A stretch of DNA of 64,000 bases from Rhynchosporium graminicola (lineage: Eukaryota; Ascomycota; Leotiomycetes; Helotiales; Ploettnerulaceae): positions 158,601 through 222,600 of the forward strand of contig FJUW01000058.1 in the NCBI GenBank assembly GCA_900074885.1, in the 5' to 3' direction. Numbering within the stretch: position 1 is the first letter of the stretch; each line of letters begins with the position of its first letter. Below, piece by piece: positions 36,340-48,629 of this stretch. The notes under the pieces were generated by a model. The model ran no database searches. It was not told the DNA's origin and saw only the letters and a program-made list of their open reading frames with translations. A program made the position numbers and the translations under genes.

Positions 36340-37340
36340 TATTATAATCGATATTCTTATAGTAGTTACGCGAACTATTACCTTTCCCTTCGTATTATCA
36401 TACTCTGCAGAAGACTTAGAGGATACTAATGATAATCGACTATATAAGGATTAGTAGTAGTATTAGCTTATCTAATATTTACTAGAGCTATATCTTACGT
36501 ATTTTCCTATATCCCTCTATTTCTAATGTTTCTCGCGGGAGGCTAATACTACTTTCGTAGCTGCTATATAAGCGGTTTCTTAGTCTATTATATTATCCTT
36601 TTTATAAGTAGTCCTACTGCCCGAAATATTACTATTACTATTACTATTTGTATATATTAAGCCGAATTAATTTCCTAAAGATAGAAGTAATTATAAGAAA
36701 TCTTCGTAATTTATTAGTAGAACTATTTACTTATCGACTTATTATCTAGTATATTTATTTAAACTATCTACTAAGGTAGTTATCTTTATATTATCTAGCT
36801 AGGAATCCGCTCTAGCTTAGAAGAGCGCTCGTTCGAATTATAATAAGTATACTACTATTACTATTATTCCTTATCAGAACTCGATTAACTTTTATCTTAC
36901 TTTCTTAACTTTATTCGGATCGTTATAGATCTTACTAAAGTAGTAGACTAGCTCAAGGGGCTCTTAGTTTCTATTTATTTCTACTTTTTATATATAGGGA
37001 AGTACTAGCTCTTAAACTTTCGGAGAGAGAGATATATAAATAAAAAAGGTCTAAGCTTCTCTAATACTAATCGCACTCCTATCGATCCTAAGCTTTAATT
37101 CTATCGCTATTAACTATACGTCTTACTCCTTCGATCGACCGGAGAACTTATTAGAAGGAGGGAGGACTTAATATATCTTTCCTGCTACTATTACTAGTAT
37201 TATTACTTCTAATTATATTTAGAGATCCTCTACTTACTTTTAGAGAACTTCTATAATCGATAGTAGCTAGGCTTCGCGTTAAGTAGCCGACTTAGCCTAT
37301 TAAGTATATTATAAATCTATTTGAAATTTTTTAGTTAGTT
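36340..37340 (-). pseudogene. TRG2 gag remnant
   Basis: Minus-strand frame with the usual retrotransposon Gag pattern: YNDPNKVKKVR*KLIEF, FERALF*ARADS*LDNIKI, TTLVDSLNKYTR**VDK and LLINYEDFL. It is followed by a C-x2-C-x4-H-x4-C knuckle at about 36469-36510, legible as KYVRYSSSKY*IS*Y with Cys and His changed to Tyr. Stops fall at Gln and Trp codons. Edges are approximate. No protease or RT follows. Confidence 0.78.
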
Positions 37341-37394
37341 ATAAGACTCCCGATATTAATCCTTTACTTTACTTTTCTTTATCTTATTTTACAA

Positions 37395-37474
37395 GCTAAT
37401 TCTAATATCACAGGGCGAGTGCAAAGTATACGTATAATATAAATAGTATCTTTAATTAATAGGAAGAATTAGCT
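37395..37474 (-). promoter_or_regulatory. TRG2 candidate self-priming pair
   Basis: Two bases inside the 5' LTR, the minus strand reads AGAATTAGCT. Its 10-nt complement occurs in the LTR (antisense copy at 37465-37474). The spacing to the LTR edge is the same as in TRG1 and X. Confidence 0.5.
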
Positions 37475-37602
37475 AAAGAGCAGAAGAGAATTCTTCCTTA
37501 ATAGAAAAGGAGAAGATATAGTACTACTGCTACTAGTGCCTTAGCAGTATTAGTCAGCGAGATGCTTAGCGTCGAGCATCCTCCTGGGTGCAACCCGTCA
37601 TA
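37406..37602 (-). repeat. TRG2 LTR (5' LTR in element orientation)
   Basis: 197 bp, retaining more CpA and TpG (for example GGGTGCAACCCGTCA near its end) than the copy at 36065. Confidence 0.93.
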
Positions 37603-38545
37603 GCTTTATCGATTATCTAAATACGGAATACGATATATATATTCTAAGTAATATTAAATAATTCCTTAGTATTAGAGTACTTCGTAATAGAAAGCCTAAA
37701 ACTATCTTACTTATATATAATTAGTATATTAAAAAGATCGCGTATAAGTTTAATCAAATAGATAGAAATTATCTGACTATACTACTTCCTTAACTTAATA
37801 TTATTAAGAACTTAAACTAAGCTTTAAAGAAGTTAATTAAAGTATTTTAAGAGAGAGTAAGATTAGTTCTTTATATTATAATTATAGTTCGACTAGATAT
37901 ATTATATATTATCTTATAGCTCTCTAAGTACTTAACTAATCCCTTATCGGATTATTTTATAGCTATCTACTAGGTAATTCTATATCTTTAAAGTACTCGA
38001 TTTCTAGGGATTATATACAGAGGAGAATACTTAAGAACTTTAATAATAGCTTCTAATACTTTATTTATAGACGATCTAGACTCTAGAAGATTATCTTAAG
38101 GATATCTAATCCTTATATATAAAGGACTAGTAATTTAGAAAGCTTTAATATAAGATATAGTTATAACCTCTATAACTAAAGCTAAACTACTTATACTAGC
38201 TAACCTAGTAAAAGAAACTATAGCTCTTTAGAGATTCTTTAAAGATCTTGCCTTCGATATTAGAGAGACTTAGGAGATCTTTTATGATAATTAATAAATA
38301 ATCAGGCTAGTTATGAATAAACGCGAGAGAATAATTATTAAACTACGATATATCGATATTCTGAATATAGCTTAAGTAAGAGTATACTAAGGGATTATTT
38401 ATAGTAACTTATCTGCTAACTAACGATATACTAGTAGATAGTCTTATAAAGAATCTCACTCGATAGAAATTTGAAGCTTTTAGATCTCTCTTAAATTTTA
38501 GAAATTATAGATTAAAGATAGAGGAGCTTTAAGTATAATATTAAG

Positions 38546-38899
38546 TTACTTAGCGCATTTTTATTATATAAAATTCAGACTAAAAAACTAAGCTTTTAGG
38601 GATCCGCGAATACTTATATAAGAAGATTAAAAGTAAATATTTATTCTAAGTTATTCTTCTAGCGCTTAATCTGATACTTAGTATAGTACTTTCGATCCTC
38701 AGAGGGAGTTCTACTACTATATAATCCTATAAACCTACTAGTAGAAGCTCTACCTATACTACTATTATGATCTCTCTTCTTTAGAGAAGGTCTAAGTCTA
38801 ATAGACTTCATATTAAGTATCTCGACCTCAGATTCTGACTCTGTATTACTACTACCTTTCTTTAGAGCTCTCTTAGCTTTTATATTTTTAAGTACTTAT
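38546..38899 (-). other. Unassigned stretch between Cop-A and Y2
   Basis: The minus strand has a moderately open frame (TESESEVEILNMKSIRL near 38820-38860). It is not recognised and could be a Gag-like fragment of another element. The left inverted terminus expected for Y2 is absent here. Confidence 0.3.
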
Positions 38900-40720
38900 C
38901 GAAGATTTATATAATAGTTTTTAATAAACTAAGTAAATTAACTAAGGTATTAAAAGATCAGAATTATCAGAAAGGCTTACGTATTCCTTAGCGCTAGTTC
39001 TCTTTCTATCTATAAACTCCTTAGCCTAAGTGATTATTTACGGGATAATAGGAATATAGCTATAAGAGGCATAGGAGTAGTATCTCTTTCACTTTATAGC
39101 TATATTTATATAATAGCGACCTTTTAATCTAGTTCCCTCTATACTTATACTAATATATCTTTAGTAAGGATTATTATTCTCTTTACTTAGTAAATATTAG
39201 AATATCTAAATAGTCTTAATTAATATTAGGAGATCACTTACCTATCTTACGCTTTACTCTAGTAGATTTAGAGGTAATAGTAGTAGACTTACGACTATAA
39301 GAAAGTGTAATAATCTTCCTTAAAGAAGAAGGAGCTTTTAGTATATAAGGAGATAGCTTAGTTTATTAGAGGATTAGAGATAGTTCACGGATAGAGTAAT
39401 TAGAAAGATTATCTAAAGGATTATACTACTTAGGCTTAAGCTTAGAATTATTATCTCTATTAGTATAATTAAAGGATTAGAAGAAGCGGATTTCAGGATT
39501 ATTTTATAGTAGAGCTACTAAGCGACTAAGAGTAAAGGGGATTTCTTCCTTAGAGTAAGAGCTATCGAACTATATCCTAGGAATATTAATTAAAATAATT
39601 AAAATAAGGAGAGGATAATCTTATAATATCGCAACGAATAGATTTAGTCGCAAAAGATCTTCTAGTATTTATAGAGGATCTTCTAAGAGTAGCAGAAGAT
39701 TCTATAATACGATAACATGATATAGGACGCGTCTCGGGCTCTTTAAATAAGTTCTCCTTTCGCAATCTCTTATTTAAAGAGTTAGAAGATATAATAATAA
39801 TAGAAGCTTTAGATAGATTCAAGTGATAATAGAAGATTTGGAATAATATTAGTAATAGAAGGAGAGAGGTAAGCGCGGGTAATCTTAGTATATTATATTT
39901 AAAGGAGGAAGAACCTCTCTATATAGGAGATAAGAGGTGTTTATATACTTATAAGGCTTCGGTTACCTACCCTTATAAGTAAATAAGGCTACCTAGAGTG
40001 CTTCTTCGGTCTAGAAGCGTCTTCTGCCTAGAGTAATTCTTTTACTCTTTGAGAATTAATAAATAATAATAAGGTAAGATTATTCAATTAGTTATAACTA
40101 CTATTTATAACTCTCTAAAAAAAATGTCTGGACTTCGATCTGTAATTCAACCGATTGAACGCTTCTATATGATATTTTCACTTTCACTCTTATACTCGGC
40201 GATCACTTAAAGCTTAGAAACAGCTGATTTTACACTATATATAAGGCTATAGCCTTATAATTTCCTTTATTTACTTAATCTTACTTTTTAATAGTTACTT
40301 CGACTTTAATTAGTTCACGTACTTTATCTGTACTTTCTTTTATTAATTTGCATGAATAGTGGAATTCACTCTCTCTATTTAGAAGCCTCTTTACTTACTT
40401 AGGGTAGTTTATATTCACTAACTAGATAAAGGTATGCGTATAGTTAATAGTAATCTCTAGCCTTATACTAAGAGATAACTATAGGGGGTATATCATATAC
40501 TTTCATCTATTATATATAGTTACGTTATATCTGATCACTTATATAGCTTAGTATATACTTATATAATCTCCTTTTATATTTAAAGTAAGCTTTCTCTCTT
40601 CCTTCTGAAGGGATAATACTCTTTATAATTAATATTCAGAGACTACTTTAATTCTCTATCTCCTGATACCTTAAAGTGATCTTTCACTACTAATAAAGCC
40701 TGCCTTACTTTTGTACTATA
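38900..40720 (-). mobile_element. Repeat Y copy 2, inverted and unoccupied
   Basis: Reverse-complement copy of Y1 lacking X3. One terminus (40493-40720) is present in the same sense as Y1's right terminus; the other end is cut off near 38900. It retains the X3 target site, at 40003-40007. Less mutated than Y1 (for example the stretch 40100-40250). It is truncated on its right by Z1. Confidence 0.7.
39586..39822 (-). pseudogene. Y2 open fragment, 78 codons
   Basis: ATG at 39822, stop at 39586. It reads MNLSKASIIIISS then a Ser/Arg-rich tract (RRSSINTRRSFATKSIR). The same start (LSKASIIIISS) is legible in Y1, so this is the surviving N-terminal part of the Y protein and not a chance frame. Downstream, the frame is broken by TAA/TAG up to about 38950. 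Function unknown. Confidence 0.45.
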
Positions 40721-40729
40721 GGATAATAA

Positions 40730-41240
40730 TATAGCTTATATCTAGGACCTATATAAGGAACTTATAGAAGAACTCTAATTTATAGCAGATAAAAATACGT
40801 ACTACTATAATAAGAACTATAGTTAGGAGCTAACGCTATAGGAAGGGGATAGGGTTTACTTTCTATAAAAAATATTAATATATAAAGACTAAGTAGTAAG
40901 CTAAACTATAAGAAACTAAGACTATTTAAAATTAAATAAGTTAAAGGACCTTTACTCTAGCTATTCATTATAATAAAGAAGATATTCCTAATATTTTATA
41001 TATCCTTATTAGAAAAAGTACCCCCGAGAGTACTACTAGCCCTGAAGATATACGCTAAACTAGTTAATCTACTTATAGAGTATAATCTAGAGGAACTATT
41101 AGACTATTAGTATAAAAGAGATATTATTAGATACCTAGTAAAATAGAAGAATTACCTATATTCGGAAAATATATAGGAACTTAAGTTAAGCTTTTACTAC
41201 TTAGTATTACTAGCTAATTTCTATTAATAAAACCCAGATC
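40730..41240 (+). pseudogene. Z1 pol 3' end (integrase C-terminus and chromodomain)
   Basis: Reads FYKELIEEL*FIADKNTYYYN, DRVYFL*KNINI*RL, then EYNLEELLDY*YKRDIIRYL and the chromodomain, ending LANFY**NPDLPRSG. This is the Ty3/gypsy GPY/F-like tail and chromodomain. Stops are at Gln and Trp codons. Confidence 0.72.
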
Positions 41241-41741
41241 TGCCTAGATCGGGTTATCGAAGGGAAACTCGAATATTAACCCGTCGGAGCTAGGCCGCTC
41301 GATACTCGATAGCTCGATAATAGGATTAGGAAGCTATAGTAGCTAGTTAGCGGATTTATCTAGTGCAAGATCAGGAGGTAGAGTAATAAGCCGTTTTAAT
41401 CGATAGGGCCGCTAAATAAAACAATAGACCTCTTTTAAGGGAGGATATATAACTAGATAACTACCTGTATCGTAAGACCTCTTAGTACGAATATACTCCG
41501 AATAATAAGCGGATTCTTTCAGATCTAGATAATAAGTATAATATCATTTTCGATAGAAAGTATAATACTATACTAAACGATTAGCCTTTTCTATATATAC
41601 CGCGAATATAATACGCTCTTTCAATTTCTTATACTAGAGAGTCGATATATTAAGATTAGCGAAAGGGAAGAATTAATTAAAGGGTTAATATCTCTTATAT
41701 TATAAAAGTATAAGGACTATACTAGTATAAGAGGAGGATAG

Positions 41742-42173
41742 TATCACGTTTTGAAGTTACGTATACCGCTTAGATTACGCGAGCTAGTAAAGATAGATAG
41801 CTTAGAAATCTTCTTATTATATAGAAGTAGTAATTATAAGAATAGTTAGTTAGTTAGGATTCCTTAAGCCCGAGTCACGTGACAGAGTCTAGCTTAGCAG
41901 GAGTCTAGAGATAGGAGTCGGACTCTAATATAGGGGACTCTAAATATAGAGGACTCTAGATATAAGGGACTCTTAAGAGAACGAAGGTTCTATATAAGAC
42001 TAGCACTTCTACTATTAGATAGGAGCTTCGTACTTAAATTCATATAGTAATTATACCTGCTTATAACGTCTTAATTCTAATTAAGAACCGAACTTCTTAT
42101 TTACTTTACTTTATAGCTAATACTAACCGACGAGCCTATATACCCCGTATTAGTCAGAACCAGGAACGTTACA
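41742..42173 (+). repeat. 3' LTR of Z1
   Basis: 432 bp, starting TATCACG after the purine tract AGAGGAGGATAG and ending CGTTACA. It shares its 3' half with 57170-57675 and 50345-50787. The middle differs, so Z has LTR subfamilies. Confidence 0.85.
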
Positions 42174-42484
42174 CTAAGCTATATAGAAGACTCTTACTAT
42201 ATACTCTTAAGGAGCTCGCTAATGAATTCTATATAAGTTAAGTTAATTATATATATTAGGAGTTTTAAAGCGATATAAGGAAAATTTAAAGCGTTTTCTT
42301 AATACTTAGATCTCGAGTTAGTACTAATATTAGCTTATCTTATACTACTACTAATAGAATATATTAAGTACTTCTATCTATATATGAAAGATAAAATCTA
42401 TCTCTAGAAGCTAATAGACTATACTAAATTATAGCTTATTATATATAGATAAGTCTATACTACTAGTAAAGATAGTAGTCTAAT
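42174..42484 (+). pseudogene. Cop-A second copy, left fragment
   Basis: Matches Cop-A from about 33134 to 33443. It is bounded by Z1 on the left and by Cop-B, inserted at the CTAAT site, on the right. Confidence 0.82.
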
Positions 42485-42709
42485 TATTTAAAGGTATATC
42501 CCTAATCTCGTATACTTATAGGGACCGGGGTAATATTCACAGAGGAATTAGACGCTAGTAAGTTAGACTATTTACTTTAATTATCTGCTTACTTACTTTC
42601 TTCTAATCTATAGATAGAGCTATTCCTATAAAAGGGCTATATACTCTTATAGTACTAATCCCTAATCGGAAACCACGTGATTCTACGCTAAACTCTTTAT
42701 ATTCTAATA
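42485..42709 (-). repeat. Cop-B 3' LTR
   Basis: Starts TATTTAAAGG and ends TTCTAATA, a RIP form of TGTT...CA ends. Contains ACCACGTGATT near 42672, shared with its partner. Confidence 0.93.
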
Positions 42710-42729
42710 CTCCTCCTTAGAGTAGATCA

Positions 42730-45700
42730 CGCTGCTTTTCGACCTTCTTCTATAAGTTCTATCTGCCTCTTAAACTTCTCGAATACTACTCGATCTAATA
42801 GCTTAGTTATACTATCTATAACTATCTTATCTATCGGAATATAATCGACTTTTAAGCGTCCTCTTTTAGCTAAGTCTCGTACGAAGTAGTAAGCGATATT
42901 AATATGCTTCGAACGCTTATTTAAGTATATATTCTTAATTAAATCGATTAATCTCTAGTTGTCTCTATATATTTAAACTAAAGAGGCGTTTCTACTAACG
43001 AATTAAGGATACTTTAAGTCCTGAAGTACTTATACGAACTATTAACCTTATTTCGCGTAAGCTACGAGTACTATATATTCTGATTCGCAACTCGAGGTAG
43101 CTATAGAGTATTACTTCTTACTTATATATAAGATAAGTTTACTATAGAATATAATTATACTTCCCGAGACGCTTTTCCGGTCGACTTTATCGCTTACTTA
43201 GTTAGTATTAGAGAATAGAGTATAATATCATATTCTCCCTCTGGTCTATAGTAGATCTTTATCTTAACTATCGACTTCAGGTATTATAGAAGTACTTCTA
43301 GTAAATAATTATAGTATTTAGCTAAGTTACTTATAAATTAGCTTAGCTTTCCGAGGATAAAAGCGATATTAAGTCTTATATAGATTATCTTATATATTAG
43401 ACTACTAATAGCTTACTAGTACTTATTAGTATTAATCTGTTTATTATTACTACTAGTAGAATAGAGATTCTCGTATCTAGTAGTAAGGGTCCGTTTTAGC
43501 TTAAAGGTTCCCTAGGTAATATCGAATTTATCGAGTACGCTAGTAAGATATTATTCTTAGTCGATCTTAAGGCTTCTAGTTTTCCTATCTCGAGTGATTC
43601 TAGCTCTAAGGATCTTACTAATCTCCTCTAGGTCCTTAGCTATAAATAGCCTCGATAGTTTCCTATAGAACTAGTCTAGCTCCCTCTTATTCCTAGTATA
43701 TATTATACTATTATTAATATATACTTCGAGTTTTACTAATTTTTCCTTATATATAAATATATATAAGTTAATACGCTCTAAGTAAATCCCTAACTTATTA
43801 GTTCTGACTTTATAAATTAGTTCTAGTCTCTAGTAGCTTACTTTAAACTATAAAAGCTTTTTAGTACTTATTATATATACTCTTTCCTTACTTTTATCTT
43901 TTCTGATATTTTCAGAAATATTTCCTTATTAAGCTCTAATTATATAAAAGTATTCTTAATATTATATTAGTAGTACTCTAGGTCTTCTTTTACTACGATT
44001 ACTAGAAATAGTCTTAGTATATCTATTCTAATAGTTAATATAAATATCTAGTTATAATCTATCCTATATACTTAGCTAAATCCTCTCGCTATAAGTTATA
44101 CTTTAAACTTTTCTATACTTCTATTAGTAAGAGTTTTAATTATATATACCTATTTATATAAAACTAGATTCGATCCTTCTAATAGAATAACTTCGCAGAA
44201 TATCTTATTTACATATAGTAATAGTATTTCCTTAGCTATCGTAGCTTTCTATTCCTTTATATTTTAGCTATTTAATACTTCTTTATATATCTTTAGAATT
44301 TTAATCCTTATGATTTCTTTATAGCTAATATAATTTATATCTGCTCTTCGCTCTATTTATTATTTATTACTAAGTCCTTCTATTTTCTTTACTAGTGATC
44401 TTTTCTAAGTAATATCTTTCTAATTATAATATAAATCCTTTTAGTATTACCTTATAAGTCTAAGTCTAATCTTACTCTCTTACGTAATCAAGTGAAATAC
44501 CTAAGTACTTCTTAGTTTATATCGCTTAGTTTATTACTCTTTCCTATCGGTATTTCGCTTATTCAGCTACCTTATGATTCTGTAGGCTTAGCTTCTATAA
44601 TTACTTTATTATTATTAACTATTAGATTAACTTATAATATAGTATCAGAAGTAAGGATTAGTAATATTATTACTTCTATAGTCGCTTAATTATCCTTATA
44701 TACTTTAGCTACTTCCGATTCGAGCTCCTAGATAAAGTTCACTTATAAGCTGGGCTTAGGAGTATTACGTAATAAGTCTACTTATAATATAGTCTTAGGA
44801 GTAATAGCTAATTATAGTAATATATTTACTCGTGAACTAAGTTTAGGAGTATTATTTACTATATCTTACTTTATAAAGCTTAGTATATCTCTAAGTAAAG
44901 TAAATCTAAGTATCTCTACTTATAGAGTACTAGTTATCTCTATATCGTTAATAGCTAGTTTAAGTACTTTAGGTTATCCGCGGGCTCTCCTATTAGAAGC
45001 GATATTTATTATCTCTTATAGTCCGGATACGTAATTACGAAGTCGAAGTTTAATTAAACCTCTTTTATTACTCTCTTTAATAATAACTCTACTTAATAAT
45101 ATTATTAAATATTATTCTAAGGAGTAAACTTTAAAGTATTTCGTTATACTTTCTAAGTAGCTTATAAAGACCTTAACTCGGCTAGAGTTAACTAGTTTAT
45201 TATATTATTTATTTATAGGAATAATCTTCTTATCTATATAGTAGAAGTATTTACTCTCTTATATCCGGATATAATTAATCAATAGTATTTCTCTAGTAGA
45301 AGCCTTTATTAGGCAGGTCTTTTAGTTATTAACTATAAGTCCGATAGTAATATAGTTCCTTATATAAGAGTCAGCTTTAGTAGCTTTATCTTAGAATTCT
45401 ATTAGTAATTAGAATTCTTCGAGTATTATATATATATCGAATTCTGTAGTCTAGATTAATTATTTAGCTAGTCTATTCTAGTATAATAATATAATTATTA
45501 TAGATTATACTAAGATATTATCTTCGACTTTCTAATTAGAAGTAACTTTAAGTAGTTCTAGTATATTATCTAATCTTATATATTTAATACTTTTCTTAGA
45601 TTATAGTTTAATACTAACTTTCTAGTCTTTTAAAGCTTAATAAGTATTACTCTTAGCGTTTAGTAGTATTACTTAGTCTTATCGGGAATAGATATTAATA

Positions 45701-46765
45701 ATTAATAGGAAGTAGTAGTTTCTATATATTATAATTAGGAATAACCCGGCGATATCGAATTATATTAAGTTAAGAATTTCTATAAGCTATAGACTTAGCT
45801 TCTTTAGAATCCGGTTCTTTATCTTTATTAGTATATATATATTATAGATATCTAGATCTTAAGGAATCTTAATCCTCTTTTATAATATAGCTACTTTATA
45901 TAAGTTCCGAATTTTATTAAATCTAAGATATACGAATTATCTATATTACTTAAGGTATCTTTTATAGATAATTTCACGAGTTTAGTCTTTTAGAGTATCT
46001 TTAGTATCTATTTTATCTTTAGTATTACTATTAATAATTTCTCTAGCTAAAAGTACCTTTAGCTATAGCTCGACTTATCCTTTTCCGATTACTTTACTAT
46101 CGAACGCTCTTAAGATATATTTTATAATATATAGCCCTTAGGATTATAAAGCTTTTAAGACCTTTTTACTTGCTTTTATAATATAGATACTTTTATTATC
46201 GAATATCTCGAGGTAGCTACTCGTATAGAGTTTCTTTATAGAGATTAAATTAATACTTAGTCTAAGCACGAAGAGTATATTATCTAAATAATAGGAAGTT
46301 CTATCTATAGCTTTAACTAGCGCTATTCCTCGTATACGAGATAATAGTATTCCTTCCCTTATTTATATATAAACTTTAGATATTAGTCTTAATTCCCTAA
46401 ATAAGTAGAGCTAATTAGTTATAGATAAACTTACGCTTATATCGATTACTTAATCTTTAGGGGTACTCTTACTAATCGATTCCTATAATAATATAACTTT
46501 TTCGATTTTATTATTATTTAAGTCTAATATCTTAGTATTTAATACTTCTTCGATATTATACTTATCTTCTGAGTCTATAATAATAGTATACTTCTTCCTC
46601 TTACGATATAGATCTCCTTTTCTTAGCTTGTTCGATCTATCTTTCTTCTCTAGTTTAGAGGATTTCTTATCTTTTACTTATAATCCTATCTTATAAGTAA
46701 ATTATTAGCTTTTCTTCTTCTCGTCTAAGTATATACTTTTAGCGTATTCTCTACTAGTAGCTTAG
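42730..46765 (-). pseudogene. Cop-B pol remnant (integrase-RT-RNase H)
   Basis: RNase H end at about 42740-42930 reads RSKHINIAYYFVRDLAKRG, LKVDYIPIDKIVIDSITKLL and VVFEKFKRQIEL, the usual copia C-terminus (KHIDIRYHF...YIPT...ADxLTKPL). RT carries YINN at 43710-43721 in place of YVDD, followed by a DL-LG-I-RDR pattern (IARDL, ITRDRKTRSLKID). The integrase and pre-integrase regions lie about 44900-46400 but I could not mark each catalytic residue. Domain edges are estimates. Confidence 0.8.
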
Positions 46766-46770
46766 AACTT

Positions 46771-47960
46771 ATAGTTAGTAATAAAGTATTTATTAGACTT
46801 ATAGTAAAAATATTCCTAGGAGATACTTATTATATTTTATTCTAAGGAGCTACTATTTTTATATAAGTAATAGTTTAGATAATAGTATATCTATTTATAC
46901 TAGCTCTATACTATATAAGCTCTCTCTTTACTTATACTTCTTAGTTTTAAGTCCTAAAATCGAGATTCCTTTTCCTATAGTATCTTAACCTTTTCTTCGA
47001 TAGAAAGAGATTAAGTAGTAAGAAATCTATCGATTATTATAGTATATCTTTCCTGTTTTTAGAGTACTAAAGTAAGAATTAGAAATAATATAATATTAGA
47101 GTATATATTCTTTATTATACTATTAGCTATAATAACCTTCTAGCGATATTCCTTTAGCTTACTCTATGATCTATTAATACTAGTATTCTTATTAGATATA
47201 AAGTTTTATATACTTATTATATATTAGTTCGTAGTTAATAAGCTAGTCTTATTATACTTTAGCTTTAATTAGATCTAGATACTAGTAATAATCTTATATT
47301 CGTCGATTAAGATAGAGTCCTCCTTATCGAATCCCTCGAGTAAGATTTCTAACGCTTTCGTATTATCCTAATCCTATTATATAGCTTTCTCAGTATTCTA
47401 AGTTCCTCTTAGGTATTTAAAACTACTTATAATATTATTAACTATCGAGCTTAATAGTATTTCGGATTCTAGCGATAGTTTCTTAATACTTCTCTCGCGT
47501 AAAATCTAAATAAACTCTATCCTAATAACTTTAACTATATAAAAGATACTTTTACTCTTAATCTTAACTTTTACTCTACGAAACTAGTCCTTATAGTAGT
47601 TCTTACTTAGAGTTAGTAAGTATTTACTATCTTTACTTATTTTATCCTATAGTTATTATAAGGTACTTAATACGTTCGACTAGTATTTTATATATATATA
47701 GCCGGTAGTTAGATTATTGTTTATTAGCTATCTATATATAGAAGCTATACTCGGTTTAGAGATTATAAGTAGTTTTCTTACTTTACTACTTAGCTTTTAT
47801 TATTTATATAACTTCCTCTGAAGTCCATAAGTCATTCGGTTTTAGTTACGAGAAGTAGTCTTTGTTATTATTCTCGACTTATTATTCGGTTAGTAGAGAT
47901 CTTCTTTCGTATAGCGCTCTAGTTATTATTAGTACTATTACTTAGCCCTTTAGTCTTTTC
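46771..47960 (-). pseudogene. Cop-B gag remnant
   Basis: The knuckle at 46771-46812 reads YFYYKSNKYFITNY, C-x2-C-x4-H-x4-C with Cys and His changed to Tyr, followed by KF*ATSREYAKSIYLDEKKK. Upstream (toward 47960) is a decayed capsid-type region. Start codon not fixed. Confidence 0.72.
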
Positions 47961-48055
47961 TTACTTTAACTAGACTTCTATCTTTCTTATTAGAGCTTAA
48001 ATTGAACGCCTTACTTTCGTCGATTTAAAGTTATATCCTGCCGGGGCTTATAACT

Positions 48056-48279
48056 TATTTAAAGATATATCCCTAATCTCGTATACTTATAAGGTTAGAG
48101 GTAATATTTATAGAGGAATTAGATACTAGTAAGTTAGACTATTTACTTTAATTATCTACTTACTTACTTTCTTCTAATCTATACGAAGAGCTATTCCTAT
48201 AAAGAGGCTATATACCCTTATAGTACTAATCCCTAATCGGAAACCACGTGATTCTACGCTGAACCCTTCATATTCTAAT
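48056..48279 (-). repeat. Cop-B 5' LTR
   Basis: 224 bp partner of 42485-42709, with C/T and G/A differences. Confidence 0.93.
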
Positions 48280-48629
48280 ACTAATCGTAATTAAAGCTTA
48301 GGATCCTAAAGTAGCTTTAGTAATTCGCTAACGTTTTATCTCTAGTAAATAGAAAGACTTCTATACTAGCTTTAGAGTAGATCGACTAATCATCTAAGTA
48401 ACTTATAATCTCCCTATTAAAGCGTTAAGAGATTCTAAATATAAGTTAAGCTTTCTAGGGAATATCTTAGATAAGAATATAAAGCGAAGTAGAAAGAAAG
48501 TAGAACTAGTTATAATACCTTTTCTAAATAATAATTAGAAGCTTATAGAATTACTAAGGATCTATCTAGCTAGAGGTAAAGCTTATCTTCTTTCTTAATC
48601 TACTCTCTTTAATAACTATAGAGCTAAGA
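48280..48629 (+). pseudogene. Cop-A second copy, right fragment
   Basis: Resumes the Cop-A match at about 33440 and runs to about 33785, then is cut by the LTR of element D. Confidence 0.82.

Larger units (their letters stand above)
36065..37602 (-). mobile_element. TRG2: complete 1,538-bp gag-only LTR retrotransposon
   Basis: Two 197-bp LTRs (36065-36261 and 37406-37602) and a perfect target duplication GCTTT (36060-36064 and 37603-37607). The polypurine tract AAAAGGGGAGTAATA (minus strand) abuts the first LTR. The 1,144-bp interior holds only a gag remnant. Inserted in Cop-A RT, whose frame is restored on its removal. LTR ends (TATGACGGGTTGC... in element sense) resemble those of element D. 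No pol of its own, so it needed a helper. Confidence 0.92.
33146..38545 (+). pseudogene. Cop-A: Ty1/copia polyprotein remnant, split by TRG2
   Basis: Order on + strand: Gag-like region about 33146-33900, pre-integrase about 33950-34350, integrase core about 34410-34880 (YKYYIVI, EYNKIFKYLEAFKA, LLAYTHKLNNRIKRAG). RT is about 35590-36064 and 37608-38050 (YNKDIYIKRYRSRIVIRGDL, FRIVIALIVYFDLEIKYFNI, RVDRALYRIRDS, YVDN at 36005-36016 for YVDD). RNase H tail is about 38050-38540 (IDILNIA*VRVY, LKF*KL*IKDRGAL). Integrase before RT is the copia order. A 72-codon open piece (35684-35902) lies in RT. Removing TRG2 and one GCTTT restores the RT frame exactly (GQGF-IDYLNTEYD). LTRs were not found. Confidence 0.85.
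40721..42173 (+). mobile_element. Z1: 5'-truncated family Z chromovirus
   Basis: Only the 3' end of a second chromovirus family: end of integrase, chromodomain (IIRYLVK*KNYLYSEN near 41130-41175) and 3' LTR. It starts abruptly at 40721, exactly where Y2 ends, and ends against Cop-A at 42174. Corresponds to Z2 from about 56107 on. Confidence 0.82.
42485..48279 (-). mobile_element. Cop-B: complete Ty1/copia retrotransposon
   Basis: LTRs at 42485-42709 (225 bp) and 48056-48279 (224 bp), and a perfect target duplication CTAAT (42480-42484 and 48280-48284). Reverse-complemented polypurine tract CTCCTCC at 42710. It is inserted within Cop-A copy 2, which continues on both sides. Minus-strand order Gag, integrase, RT, RNase H is the copia order. 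Dead by RIP-type stops. Confidence 0.93.
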
